Part shown: piece after piece, positions 1 to 10,768 of the stretch
How the letters are laid out: each line of letters begins with the position of its first letter
Numbering within the stretch: position 1 is the stretch's first letter
NCBI GenBank assembly: GCA_948567375.1
Contig: OX419759.1
Location: forward strand, 22,350,744 to 22,414,743
Origin: Lunularia cruciata
Taxonomy: Eukaryota; Streptophyta; Marchantiopsida; Lunulariales; Lunulariaceae
DNA: 64,000 nucleotides
Direction of reading: 5' to 3'
Translations under genes and position numbers: made by a program
The notes under the pieces: generated by a model
What the model saw: the letters and a program-made list of their open reading frames with translations, nothing else
Database searches by the model: none
What the model was told of the DNA's origin: nothing

Positions 1-17
1 GAACAAGTAAGATGTCT

Positions 18-710
18 TGTGAGTCGGCTTGTCTCTCACTCAGGATGAACCTTTGATGGGTATTATGGTAGTGCACCATGGACTAAGAAAGCAAGGAACC
101 ACAACTCAATCATACTCCTCCAAGGCTTACACTCCAAGACTCAAGATATTGTTTACTAGAGAACTCAATGAAAGACAAATAGTTGCAAATGAAAGGATGA
201 TGAATACTTCCTCACTCCTTGTTTATATACTTGTGAAATATTTACGCACCAAAGTTACTAATTATTGTAGTAACTCAGTTACTAGACTAAAAGTCAAATA
301 AAGTCAAAAAGTATATAGGAATATCCATTCACATGGGCATATTCCACTAAGCATGTGATCTTATCTTGACCCAACCACTAAGTCAAGGATTCCTTCACAT
401 GGGCTATCCTTGGACTATAGAAGAATCCAAAACAAAAAAGCTTATAGTCCCAAGAGTATTCAACTCTTTCCTCAAAGCCAAACACCTAACATTATAGAAT
501 AATACCAAGTCAACACACTAGAATCCAAAATAGTGGTGCTCATCTTTTCCACTTCCTCTAAAGGTCCTCTCTATCTTAGCTATGACAAACTTAAGCTAAT
601 CATGACTAATGTAGAACCATACTTTATCTCTATATAGATAATATCTCTCAAGTACATGTAACACCAAGCTAATATCACAATACCACACACATGCACAAAT
701 GGGTGTTACA
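18..710 (-). repeat. 3' LTR of element A1 (Ty3/gypsy family A)
   Basis: This is the downstream long terminal repeat of a minus-strand family A element. It begins with the reverse complement of the family end (TGTGAGTCGGCTTGTCTC, matching TGTGAGCCGG in other copies) and finishes at GGGTGTTACA, the complement of the LTR start TGTAACACCC. It aligns along its length with the LTRs of the intact copy A3 but carries many substitutions and small indels, so it is old. Bases 711-720 (TTTACCCCCA, minus strand TGGGGGTAAA) are the adjoining polypurine tract. Bases 1-17 are the flank; the matching target duplication lies outside this window or has been lost. Confidence 0.85.
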
Positions 711-3700
711 TTTACCCCCAGACTAAGTTTTCACTTTGTCCTCAAAGTGAAGGTCTCTTTACCTTCTATGATACATCTTCAACTTATCATGGTTAATCCT
801 ATCAAAGTGTCTTCCTCCCAACTCCTTGAGATCATAGGTGTAATTGCCCCACATCTTTTCCACTATGAAAGGTCCAAAGAACTTAGGCAAAAACTTCTTT
901 TGCACTCTCTTGAGTAGAATAAAATCAAACAACACTACCCAATCACCTTTTTTGAAAGGCTCCACCTTCTTCTTGCCTTGCCTCTTGTCATAACTCTCCT
1001 TTTGTTTCCTTTAGGCTTGCTCTACTCAAACCATAGCAACTGCTCTTGCCTCTTCCAACTCCATGAGTTGTTCCTTCCTTAACTTCTCTCCATCACCTCC
1101 TTGTGCTTTCTTCAATCTCCTATGAATGCTTTGGAAGGTAAGAAGATCAAAGTGAATAGGTAAGGTAGACTCAATACCATATACCAATTGAAATGGAGAA
1201 AACTTGGTAGAAGTCTTCATGGTTGTGCTATACTCCCACAAAACTGCATGAATCCTCTTGTCCCAATGATGTTTAGACCCCTCCATTTCTGCATCTTTGG
1301 CCAACATCATGCACAAGGTCTGATTGGTTCTCTTTGCCAAGACATTGGAATTTGGCTTATAGGATGTAGTTACTCTATGTATGATAGAGAAATTTTGTAG
1401 CATGGATGTAGGAATGCTTCTTGTAAACTCTCCTCCTCTATCAAAAACCAACTCCAAAGGGCATCCAAACCTAGTGATAATGCATTCAAAAATAAATCTA
1501 CCAACTTCATCTTCATTCTTGTCCCTCAATGGTCTAGCCTCAACCCACTTGCTAAGGTAATTTAACTACCACAAGGTACTGATTGTTCCTTGGGATTCTA
1601 TTGAGTGGACCTACAAAATCAGTTCATTACTTCTCAAAAGGTCATAGCAATGGAATTGATCTAAGTGATGGAGTGGATGTAGACTTTCTAGCAAAAGCTT
1701 GACAAACATGACAAGTTTTTCAATAATCCAAACAATCCTTGAAACCCTTCTCCAATGGTAACTTGCATCTAGAATCTTGAAAGCAGTCACCTTTCTTGCA
1801 AAGTGTCCTCCACACACTAACACTTCATGAAACTCCTTTATAAGTAGGATAGACTCTTCCTTACCCACTGCTCTTTGAAGTAGACCATCTGCTCCTTGGT
1901 GAAAAATAATATCCTCCACCATTGTGTAAGGGCTAGACCTTGCTGCAAGGGCTTTCCTCTCCTTAGCATGCATCCCTTTTGGATAGTTATCTCTTGTCAC
2001 AAAATTCACAATCTCCTTGTACTCTATTGGAACCTCTTGAGTGATTGAGATTGTCATGAGCTCCTATCCAAGAAGGAATCATCTTCTGCCTCATCTCCAT
2101 CATGATCATAGGCTCTAGATAACAAATCAGCATTTGCATGTTTCTTTCTTGGCCTATCCTCAATGGTGTAGTCTTACTCAGACAAGAGTATCATCCACCT
2201 TGCTAGTCTCCCTTCAACATTAGGCTTGTTGAATATGTACTTCAAAGCCTTGTGATCCATGAAAATGGTGGCTATCCTTCCAATCAAGTAGTGTCTAAAC
2301 TTCTTGAGACCAAAGATCACTGCCAACCCTTCTCTCTCTATGACAGAGTAGTTCTTCTCTGCTAAAACCATCTGCCTACTAGCATAAGCTATTGGATGAT
2401 CATACCCATCTTGGTCTAATTGACTAAGAGTGCATCCTATAGCTACATTGTAAGCATCAGTGTAGAGGATGAAAGGCTTACTCCAATCAAGTTTAGCAAG
2501 AATTATAGCTACAAAAAGGGATTCCTTGAGCTCCTCAAAAGCTTTGAGAGCCTCCTTGTCTTCTAGAATCAGCATGTAATCTACACCCTTCTTCATTTAG
2601 AGGGTCAATACATAAGCCTTGTTGGAAAATGAGAAGATGAACCTCTTATAGTACCCAACCATCCCCTAGAATTAGTGTTACTTTCTCAAGCTTGAAGGGA
2701 ATGGAAGGTCTGAGATTTTCCTTCTTAGGATCAACTGCTATTCTTTCCTTGGAGATGATGCGTCCCAAAAGTAGACCTTCTTCACATCCAAAAATTCACT
2801 TCTCTAGGTTGATTGATCCACTTGCTTCATCCAAGCATTGTAAGACCTTGATTAGGTGCTCAAAGTACTCCTTCTTGCTCCCATAGACACAAAAGTCATC
2901 AATGAAGTCTCTCACAAATTTCCCAATGGAAGGTTCAAATACCTTGTTCATGAACCATTGGAATGTAGTTGGAGCATTGCAAAGCCCAGAAGGCATGACT
3001 TTGAAAGCGTAAGTTCCCCAAGGTGTGGTGATTGTGATGAGTTGATGATGCTCTAGTGCAATCTTGATTTGGTTGTATCCATTATAACCATTTCCAAAAC
3101 TGTACCTCTCATGACCTGCAACCTCTTCCAAGATCTCGTCAATGAATGGCAATGGGTGGTAGTCCTTCTTGGTAATAGCATTGAGCTTCTTGTAATCCAC
3201 ACATACCTGAAACTTGCCATTCTTTTTCTTCACAATGACAATTGGAGACACCCATTCTGAATTCTCCAATTCAAAGATAAATCCGGCCTCCTTGAGCTTA
3301 TCAATCTCCTCCTTCACAACCAAAAATATTGGTGGGCTAATGCAACGGTGCTTTTGGTGGATTGGTATTGCATGTGACTCCACCTGTATCTTGTGCTCCT
3401 CCAAGGTGAATTCCTTCAAATCCTTGTAATTGAAAGCAGACACATGAATGAACTTGCGGAAAATCTCCTCAAATCTCACCTTCTCCTCCTTGGTAACATT
3501 TGGGCCATACTTGAGGGTAGCTAACCTTCTCTCTACCTCCTCAAGTGTCAATGGTGATTTATCTAGGTCCTCCAAAACCTTTGGCTTAGGTGCAAAATCC
3601 ATGGCACACAAGGGATATACATCTGAATCCAATTTAGATGCATCCTCCTCTGTGGAAGTCTCCTTCTCCATGCTTGTGTCCACACCTAAAGCTCCTTCTT

Positions 3701-4217
3701 CAAAATATGATTCCTAATAATCAGAAGATGGTGTATTTGAATGTGAAGTGTTGGTAGTGCTAATCACAAGAACTATGACTCTATGGTTTGATGGCCCAAT
3801 CCTCAAGTACCCTTTGTGCCATCAATCAATTGTGTGTGTTGCTCTTAACTATGGCCTCCCAAGAAGTAAGTCATAGCTTGAATCCTTCAAGACTTGGAAA
3901 GTCATGAGATTTTGAATTCCCATAATTGAAACTACCACCTCATTCATCAGCCCTACTAGTCAAACTTGTTGTTTGTTTTCCATGCTCACCAAAAATGTTG
4001 AAGGTCTTGAGGGTATCATACCCAACTTCTTCACCAACCTTTCTGACATGGCATTCACTATTGATCCTCCATCAACCAATGCATCCTTGATGTTGCGACC
4101 ATTCACTCTCACATCAATCTTGGAGGCATATTCACAAGCCTCTCATGATCTTGGCTAGGTATCCACCACCCTCATTGATACTGGAGCTTTTTCCTTCTTC
4201 TTCCTCTTGCTCCTTGC
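711..4217 (-). pseudogene. A1 pol remnant (protease, RT, RNase H, integrase), family A Ty3/gypsy
   Basis: Degenerate minus-strand polyprotein, recognised by colinearity with the intact A3 gag-pol at 25436-30262. In coding order it retains protease at about 4217-3720, reverse transcriptase at 3683-2796 (catalytic motif FIDDFCVYG, variant of the usual YVDD), RNase H at 2596-2174 (LYTDAYN), the integrase zinc-binding region at 2057-1611, the integrase core at 1529-1026 (FDRGGEF) and the integrase C-terminus at 965-759. Stops and frameshifts separate these blocks. Gag and the leader are missing: homology ends abruptly at about 4217 within the spacer before protease. The order PR-RT-RH-IN is that of Ty3/gypsy. 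It is a dead copy. Confidence 0.88.
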
Positions 4218-4450
4218 ATATTTGACCAACCAGATGGGACCAAGACCGGCATATCACCCATCCAAGAAAGTAATCCAAGGGTGGAGCTTGCTGACATGTC
4301 ACCTATCCATGTATCTAATCCTATGGTGGACCTTCCTTGGAAGAGATCATCCTTGGCTATATAATAAACAGAAGGTGCTCCTTTGGGGTATTGGAGGATT
4401 GTGTGTGAAATCTATGTTTTCTCTCTTGAAGAGTTGTCTTATACTTGGAA
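4218..4450. other. Unassigned 233-bp segment between A1 and B1, possible LTR fragment
   Basis: This stretch matches none of the element families in the window. It sits between the broken end of A1 protease and the broken B1 integrase. It contains a TATA-like string (CTATATAATAAACAG at about 4358-4372) followed by about 90 bp without coding potential, which resembles the U3/R layout of a short LTR. No paired copy, TG/CA end or target duplication could be found, so the identity is open. Confidence 0.4.
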
Positions 4451-7400
4451 TATTACACACAATTGTTGTGTGACCTTGCTTTGTCTTGGGCAAGGAGGTG
4501 ATGAGATCAAACCTCACATGTTCCCAATGAGTAGATGTAATGGGGAGTGGTTGAAGTAGTCCACTTGGTTTTTAGTTACTCGCCTTGTTGTGTTGGCAAC
4601 TCTCACATAATCTAACAAACTCCCAAACATCATGTGCCATTTTGGGCCACCACTATTGGCGTTGGAGGGTACCTAAGGTCTTGTCCATACCCATGTGACC
4701 AAAAATTGGTAAATCATGGGCTTCTTGAAGGTGCACAAGTCGGGAATCACCTTTGGCTGGAACATAAATCCGGTCCTCATGGAATAGAAGGCTTTCCTTG
4801 AAGGAGAAGGTGTTGAAATCCTTGTTGTATGCTGCAAGATGACCATATACCATCTAGAAGAAGAGATCTTGTTGTAGAGTTGACTAAAACTTGTTTTGGA
4901 TCTTGGAGTCAATTGACACCGTTGTAATTGCTATTGTGATAAGAGGATAAGACTTCAAATCAGGTTGTTGTGATAGGGCATTAGAGATGATATGGAATTG
5001 ACCTGGTTTGTAATCAAGTTTGATGTCAAGCAATTGGAGTTGCTCCTCCCATTAATGATGTCAACTCTTCATGTGTTCCAAGTATAAGGTTTGCAACAAT
5101 GGTGTGTGATTAGTTTGCATGATCACTTGTTTCTCCAAGAGGTAATGTCTCCATACCTTGGTGGCATATACCATTGCAAGTTGTTCTTGATCTTGAGTAG
5201 AGTAATTTCTTTCAGTTGTATTTAGTCGGTGAGACACAAAGGTAATGGGATGGAGTCCATCTCGGAATTCATGCTGCAACACAGCTCCAATTGCAAAGTT
5301 AGAAGCATCAAAATCAACCACACAATGTAGCTGAGGATCATATGGTTGAAGAATGGGTCTTGAAGACACCATATGTTTCAATTTCTAGAATGCTTATTTG
5401 TGCTTGGTGGTCCACTGAAAGCTCAAGTTCTTCCCCAAGAGGTCAATCAATGGTGCATCTATATAAGCATAATAGTGGATGAACCATTGGTAAAAACTGG
5501 CCAATCCATTAAATGCCCATACTTCTATAGCATCCTTTTGAGTAGGCCAATCTGTAATGGCCTTGCTTATCTCCTCTTCCATCTTGATCCCCTTTGATGA
5601 GATCTTATGACCCAAGAAGGTAACTTCCTTCTGCCAAAGGCACACTTCAACTTCTTGTAGTAAAATTTCCATTGTCATAGTTATCTTGGGACTTCTTGCA
5701 CGTGATTCATGTGTTCTACCTCTATCTTGCTAAATATTAAGATATCATCCAAAAACACCATCACATACTGATCCAATAGTCTATCCAACACTTGATGCAT
5801 CTGATCCATGAAGATTGCTAGAGTGTTAGTGAGCCCAAAAGGTAGAACTATCCACTCAAAATGCCCATACCTTGTAGGAAAGGCAGTCTTTTACACATCC
5901 TCCCTATCAATGGAGATTTGCCAATAGCCACTTCAAAGATCTAACTTGGAGAAGTATCATGCTCCACTCAATTGATCAAGCAAGTCATTGATCCAAGGCA
6001 AGTGATATGCATTCTTCATTGTTTGCTTATTGAGTCCATGGTAATCAATACAAAAATGAAGTCCTCAATCCTTCTTTGGAACAAATAGTACCGGTGCCTC
6101 CCAAGGAGAGGTACTATATTGTATGAAATCCTTTTCCAACAACTCCATAAGTGTTGTTTGCAACTCCTGCAACTCCTTTGGTGAGAGCCAATAGATTGGT
6201 CTACTCATTGGAGTACTCCCTGGTAATAACTCAATCTTGAAGGGTATACCACAATCGGAGGGTAATCCCTTTGGCAGATCATCCAGAAACATATTCACAA
6301 ACTCCTCAATTACTTGATCAACCATTGCTTGATGAGACTCTTCACCCTCCTCAAATTGTCCCTATGCAATCTGCTTGATCCACCCCGCAAAAATAGACTT
6401 ATCTTCCTCCAAAGCTTGCTCCATGGCTACTTCACCAACAAGCTTCCTATCTAGGGACCCATCCCTCCTCAAAGCTTGCTCCATGGCTACCTTCTTGGCA
6501 AACTTCCCATCTCGAGACTCATCTCCTTCAAGGCTTGCTCCATGGTTGCCTTCTTGGCAAACTTCCTATATGGAGACTGATTATTCTTAATATCTTACTC
6601 AAAGGTGCCCGACAACCTAATTGGAAATTCCTACCTTGGTGTTGTACTTAAATTTGTTGTTATGTTCAATCAAATTGAACCTTATGATGTTCAAGCCAAG
6701 GTAGTCCTAGAATGACATTGTAGTGTAGAGGTGCCACACTACAAACCTCATACATTCCAAATACTCCTTCACAATCTTGAAGGTAACAAGATGCTAGGTA
6801 CAAAATGCAGAACCCTTTCTACCATCTGCCATCATCAATCTACTTCCAATTATTGGCTTGATAGGAATATCTAATTTTGTTTCTACTTGCATAGACATGC
6901 AATTCTCAAAACTTCCAGAATCAACCAAAATCCTACAACCTCAATTAGATATAGTATCTTGCAAGTGAAGCAAATTTGCATAGGTTGAGCCTTCAGTCCC
7001 ATTGGAACTAATCAAGCTTCCAATAGGTGGCTCAAAGTCTCCTACTAGGAATCCTTATTTCTATGATCATTCTACTCCACAAACTCCATTTGGGTGACTT
7101 GTTGAGATTGCACATTCTTGAGTAAGCATTCAATAGTACAATGTCCAAATTGGCAACAATAAAGATAACCACCATTTGTTTGCAGTTCTTCTCTATCTGC
7201 AATGCCAAGTGGTTTTCATTGAATGACATCAATCTCCATTGGTGCTCGCTCTTTCACCTGTGTGTAGTGTATTGGTAGTTTTCCTTTTCCATCCAATTGG
7301 CTAGAAGCCAAGAGAATCTATTTTTGCTCATCTTGAAGATTGTTAGCTTCAAAATAACGTTCATAGTCAAACACAAAATTCTCCATTGCACCCAAGAGAT

Positions 7401-7852
7401 TCTTGCCTTTGAATACCTTGGATTTAGGGAATTGGATTGGATCTTCTCCTTCTCAAACTGGTGCACTCTCTACGTACTACTGTCGTCAATGATCTTGTTC
7501 ATCCAATAATCAAGTAAGGTGCTAGATTTGTTATTACATAGCAATGATAATCTCAAGCATTGCCACCATGGTTGCTACTCTATCAGGCCACCCCTAATTT
7601 ATCTAATTCATTAACACATAGAAGTAGCACATCCACCATTCTCTATAAGTTACAACCAAAAGCACCAAGGGCTCCTCAAATATGATGAACATATACAAAA
7701 AATCTTGTCCAAAGTGTGAGGTGATGAATTGTGTCCAAGTACTACCCAAACAATGCTTGGGTAGTACTTGGACTCAAAAATCCTAATGGTTTGGTGGAAG
7801 TGGATTTGGTGGTCTATAAATTCTATCCATCTCATTCTTGCTTTGATACCAA
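4451..7852 (-). pseudogene. B1 internal region: degenerate chromovirus gag-pol
   Basis: Minus-strand remnant of family B. Reading in coding direction: primer site at 7839-7850 (TGGTATCAAAGC, initiator-Met type), gag between about 7640 and 7030 with a damaged zinc knuckle, protease at about 6950-6650, a 22-codon tandem repeat spacer, start of reverse transcriptase at 6325-6065, RT palm near 5750 ([10 protein letters not shown]), RT thumb at 5678-5394 (LGHKISSKGI), RNase H at 5381-5061 and the integrase zinc-binding region at 4853-4653. The integrase is cut at about 4451, before its catalytic core. Many stops and frameshifts; part of gag is deleted. It is the only B copy here that still carries the RT palm. 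Confidence 0.85.
6400..6600 (-). repeat. Tandem 66-bp (22-codon) repeat in B1 pol spacer
   Basis: Three imperfect head-to-tail units, each containing GCTTGCTCCATGGYT and GGCAAACTTCC on the plus strand. On the coding (minus) strand each unit reads roughly KKVAMEQALxxDES-DGKF. It lies between protease and reverse transcriptase. The same repeat is present in B3 at about 43860-44030, so it was part of the ancestral B polyprotein. Period is 66 bp, a whole number of codons. Confidence 0.7.
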
Positions 7853-8353
7853 TGTAAAAGACCAAAACCAAGGAGAGAAATAAGAGAATAGAAGATCACA
7901 TTGGGACACTTGAATGTGGAAAACTCCAAATGCCTAGCATGAGCTTTGGCTCTTGTATTTATCGGGAGCGTACAAGGCTCTTGAGGAGCTTCTCAAGAAG
8001 TTTCCTTGAGCCACTTTCTTGGAGTGCAAGCCAAATTAACCAAGAAGCTTCTTAAGAAGCTTTCTTCTTGAAGCCGCCTACTTGGCATGCAAGCTAAGCT
8101 AGTAGGAAGTTTCTAGAAGCTTCTTTCTAGAAAATATTTACTTGGAGTGCAAGCTAAGCTAATTGGAAGCTTTCCAAGAAATTTCTTTCTAGAAAATATT
8201 TACTTGGAGTGCAAGCTAAGCTAATTGGAAGCTTTCCAAGAAACTTCTTTCTAGAAAATATTTACTTGGAGTGCAAGCTAAGCTAATTGGAAGCTTTCCA
8301 AGAAACTTCTTAGATACTTCTAGGATATTCTATGCTAATTTGGCCTATTCACT
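7853..8353 (-). repeat. 5' LTR of B1, truncated at its outer end
   Basis: Family B LTR in minus orientation. Its inner end (TCTTTTACA on the coding strand) abuts the primer site at 7839-7850. It is dominated by AAGCTT-centred imperfect palindromes such as GAAGCTTCTAGAAGCTTC and has been lengthened by a 62-bp tandem repeat. The first 45-50 bases of the LTR (TGTAACAATATGG... in other copies) are missing: at about 8354 it passes directly into family D coding sequence, so the boundary is a deletion and not a clean insertion. Confidence 0.8.
8129..8314. repeat. 62-bp tandem repeat, about three units, inside B1 LTR
   Basis: The string AGAAAATATTTACTTGGAG recurs at 8129, 8191 and 8253, giving a period of 62 bp with few differences between units. 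Each unit contains AAGCTAAGCT and GGAAGCTTTCC. Other B LTRs in the window have a single, more diverged equivalent, so this is a local expansion in B1. Confidence 0.85.
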
Positions 8354-9474
8354 ACTTTTATTGCCAATATATTAGAGGATTTAGTGCCATTGCCAAGGCC
8401 TTGACAAAGTTGACCAAGCTTACATAGGAGTGGTGTTGGGGAGATGAGCAAAAGAGAACTTTCATAGAGCTCAAGCAGAGGTTGACATATGCACTTATTC
8501 TTAGGAAACTAATCAAAAGATGACCAATCCAAGCTCACATTGAGTGGAGTATGTGGGAGCTTAGAGTAGTGATCATCCAACATGATGATGAGAGAAAGGA
8601 GTTTGTGGTGGCCTATGATAGTTTTAGTCAGCGGAAGTGAAGTATAGTTCATATGAGGGAAAGTGCTTGGTAGCAATATGGGCAATAGCACACTTTTTAT
8701 GTTACCTATTTCATAACTCTTTCACTTTTATCACTAATCATCAACCATTGAAGTAGTTGGAGTCCGATAAGCTTTTAGGGAAGCTTGCACAATGTGCTCT
8801 GATTTATAGGAGTTTGATTTCACAATTATTCACAAACTTGGAGTGGTGAACCATGATGCAAATGGGTTGAGTAGAAACCCATATCCCAACCAACAAGATC
8901 AGATCAAAGGATGTTGGCATGCATCTACCCTTTGTAGGTATATTTTTTGAGGCTTTGGTGGTATCTCTCTTAGTGCATATAGAAGGAGTTATTGAGATCA
9001 TAGATCAAGAGGGTGGAGATATTGGTACAGTTCAATGAGACATTCATGATGATGTCTTAATGATGTATTATGTTTGATTGGTGTTGTGGATGGCACAATT
9101 GGTATTAAGGAAAGAGACTATCTTCTTCAATGAGCCAAGCAGTTTAGATTGGAGAGCAAACACTTTCTTTGTGTTTGAGAGAATTGTAGAGTGCAAGTAG
9201 TACCACTTCCATCTCCAAGACCATAGTTGTTCTATCATGCTCATAAGGAGCTAAGACATTTTGGAGTAAATTGTATGTATAGCTTACTCTAGAGTCGTTA
9301 CTAGTGGTACAGTTTGCATATCAATGAACAATAGTTTGTTACTAGATTTGTATTTTATGACAAAGTTAAAGCATCATTTAATGCTCCTATACTATAGTTA
9401 CACCCATTATCTATCATGGGATTGGGTAATTGTTAGAGTTTGGATTTTGCTAGACCTTTATCATTGATCATGAG
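8354..9474 (+). pseudogene. Family D Ty3/gypsy pol remnant, 5' part (RT end, RNase H, integrase start)
   Basis: Degenerate plus-strand coding region with many in-frame stops. It opens with the RT thumb/connection (tyrosine-rich YFYCQYIRGF), followed by RNase H strings ending in a segment that matches the usual ...GLSRNP end of RNase H at about 8865-8885. Then comes the integrase zinc-binding region near 9215-9350 (H-x-H then a degenerate C-x2-C) and the first catalytic Asp block (SLDFARPL) at about 9430-9460. The frame is interrupted after ATGAG at 9470-9474 by element B3 and resumes at 50420. Because the two halves join in the integrase core, they are one element. Confidence 0.72.
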
Positions 9475-9876
9475 TGCAATAGTGTGGAGTTTAGCAATGG
9501 AGTTAGTTAGGGCTAATGAAGTAGCAAATAGGCCAAATTAGCCTAGAGTATTCTAGAAATATCTAGGAAGCTTCCCAACTAGCTTAGCTTGCACCCCAAG
9601 TAAGTAAGTTCTAGAAGAAAGCATCTAGAAGCTTCAAACTAGCTTAGCTTGCAAGCCAAGTAGGCGGCTTCTAGAAGGAAGCTTCTTGAGAAACTTCTCA
9701 GTTAACTTGGCTTGCACTCCAAGAAAGTGGCTCAAGAAAGCTTCTCAAGAGCCTTGTATACTCCCTATAAATACCAGAGCCAAAGCTCATGCTAGGCATT
9801 TGGAGTTTCTCACACTCAAATGTCCTAATGTGATCTTCCATTCTACTATTTATCTCCTTGGTCTTAGTCTTTTCCA
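9475..9876 (+). repeat. 5' LTR of B3
   Basis: Starts TGCAATAGTGTGGAG, a mutated form of TGTAACAATATGGAG, and ends TCTTTTCCA next to a decayed primer site (TTGTATCAAAGC). It shows the AAGCTTC-rich palindromic body and the CTATAAATACC promoter-like string (about 9765-9775) typical of the family. Its partner is 50027-50419. Confidence 0.85.
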
Positions 9877-10617
9877 TTTGTATCAAAGCAGGAATGCAAT
9901 GGATGGAATTTATGGACCAACAACTCCATTTCTACCAAATCATTAGGATTTTGGCATCCAAGTACTACCCAAGCATCATTTTACACAGTTCATCAGCTCA
10001 TTCTTTGGGTAGGATTGTTGGAATACAATCACCTTGTTTGAGGAATCCTTGTTACTTCTTGTTGTAACTTATAGAGAACAATAGATGTGTTGCATTTATC
10101 TATTAATAAATTAGATAGATTATAGGTGGTGTGATAGAGTGGTAACCATGGCGGTGATGCCTAAGGTTATCATTGTTATGCAACAACAAATTGAGCACTT
10201 TACTTGATTGTTAGATGAATGAGATTATTGATGGCAAGAGCACATAGAGAGAGTACTAGCTCAAGAAGGAGAAGATCAAATCCAATTTCCAAAACCCAAG
10301 GTTTTTTGAAGGCAAGAATCTCTTGGGTGTAGTCAAACACAAAATAGAATTTTGTGTTTGACAACGAATGTTTTCTCAAAGCTACCAACCTTCAAGATGA
10401 ACAGAAATAGATTCTATTGGCTTCTAGTCAATTGATGGAGTAGCAAACCTATAGTGGCAATTCCAAGTAGAGCCAGCTGAATGACAAAATGTTGGCCCAA
10501 TCTTGATATGGGCAAAATTAAAGAGTGAATAATTTGTTGATTCCAAGCTATAAATACCACACAAGTTGCATGAGATAGGCTGGCAGAAATGAAGCAAGTT
10601 TGCTTTGTAAGAAGTTA
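9877..10617 (+). pseudogene. B3 gag fragment
   Basis: Decayed primer site followed by gag-like coding sequence colinear with B2 gag at 34000-34727 and B1 gag. Recognisable blocks include NEQKQIFLAS-like and RLAEMKQ. The frame is broken by several stops. It ends in AGTTA, immediately followed by the 3' end of element C1. Confidence 0.7.
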
Positions 10618-10768
10618 TGTGACAACCCGGCAAATATCACTTTTGCGGTAATCAGGTAAGTAAAGTTTGTTCCCATAGAGATACGAGTCAGAATTAGTCA
10701 AATACAAAGCAAAGTAACGATTTCAGTTCTTCTTGAGTTCTTCTTTGGTCTCTCAGGTAGAAACCACA

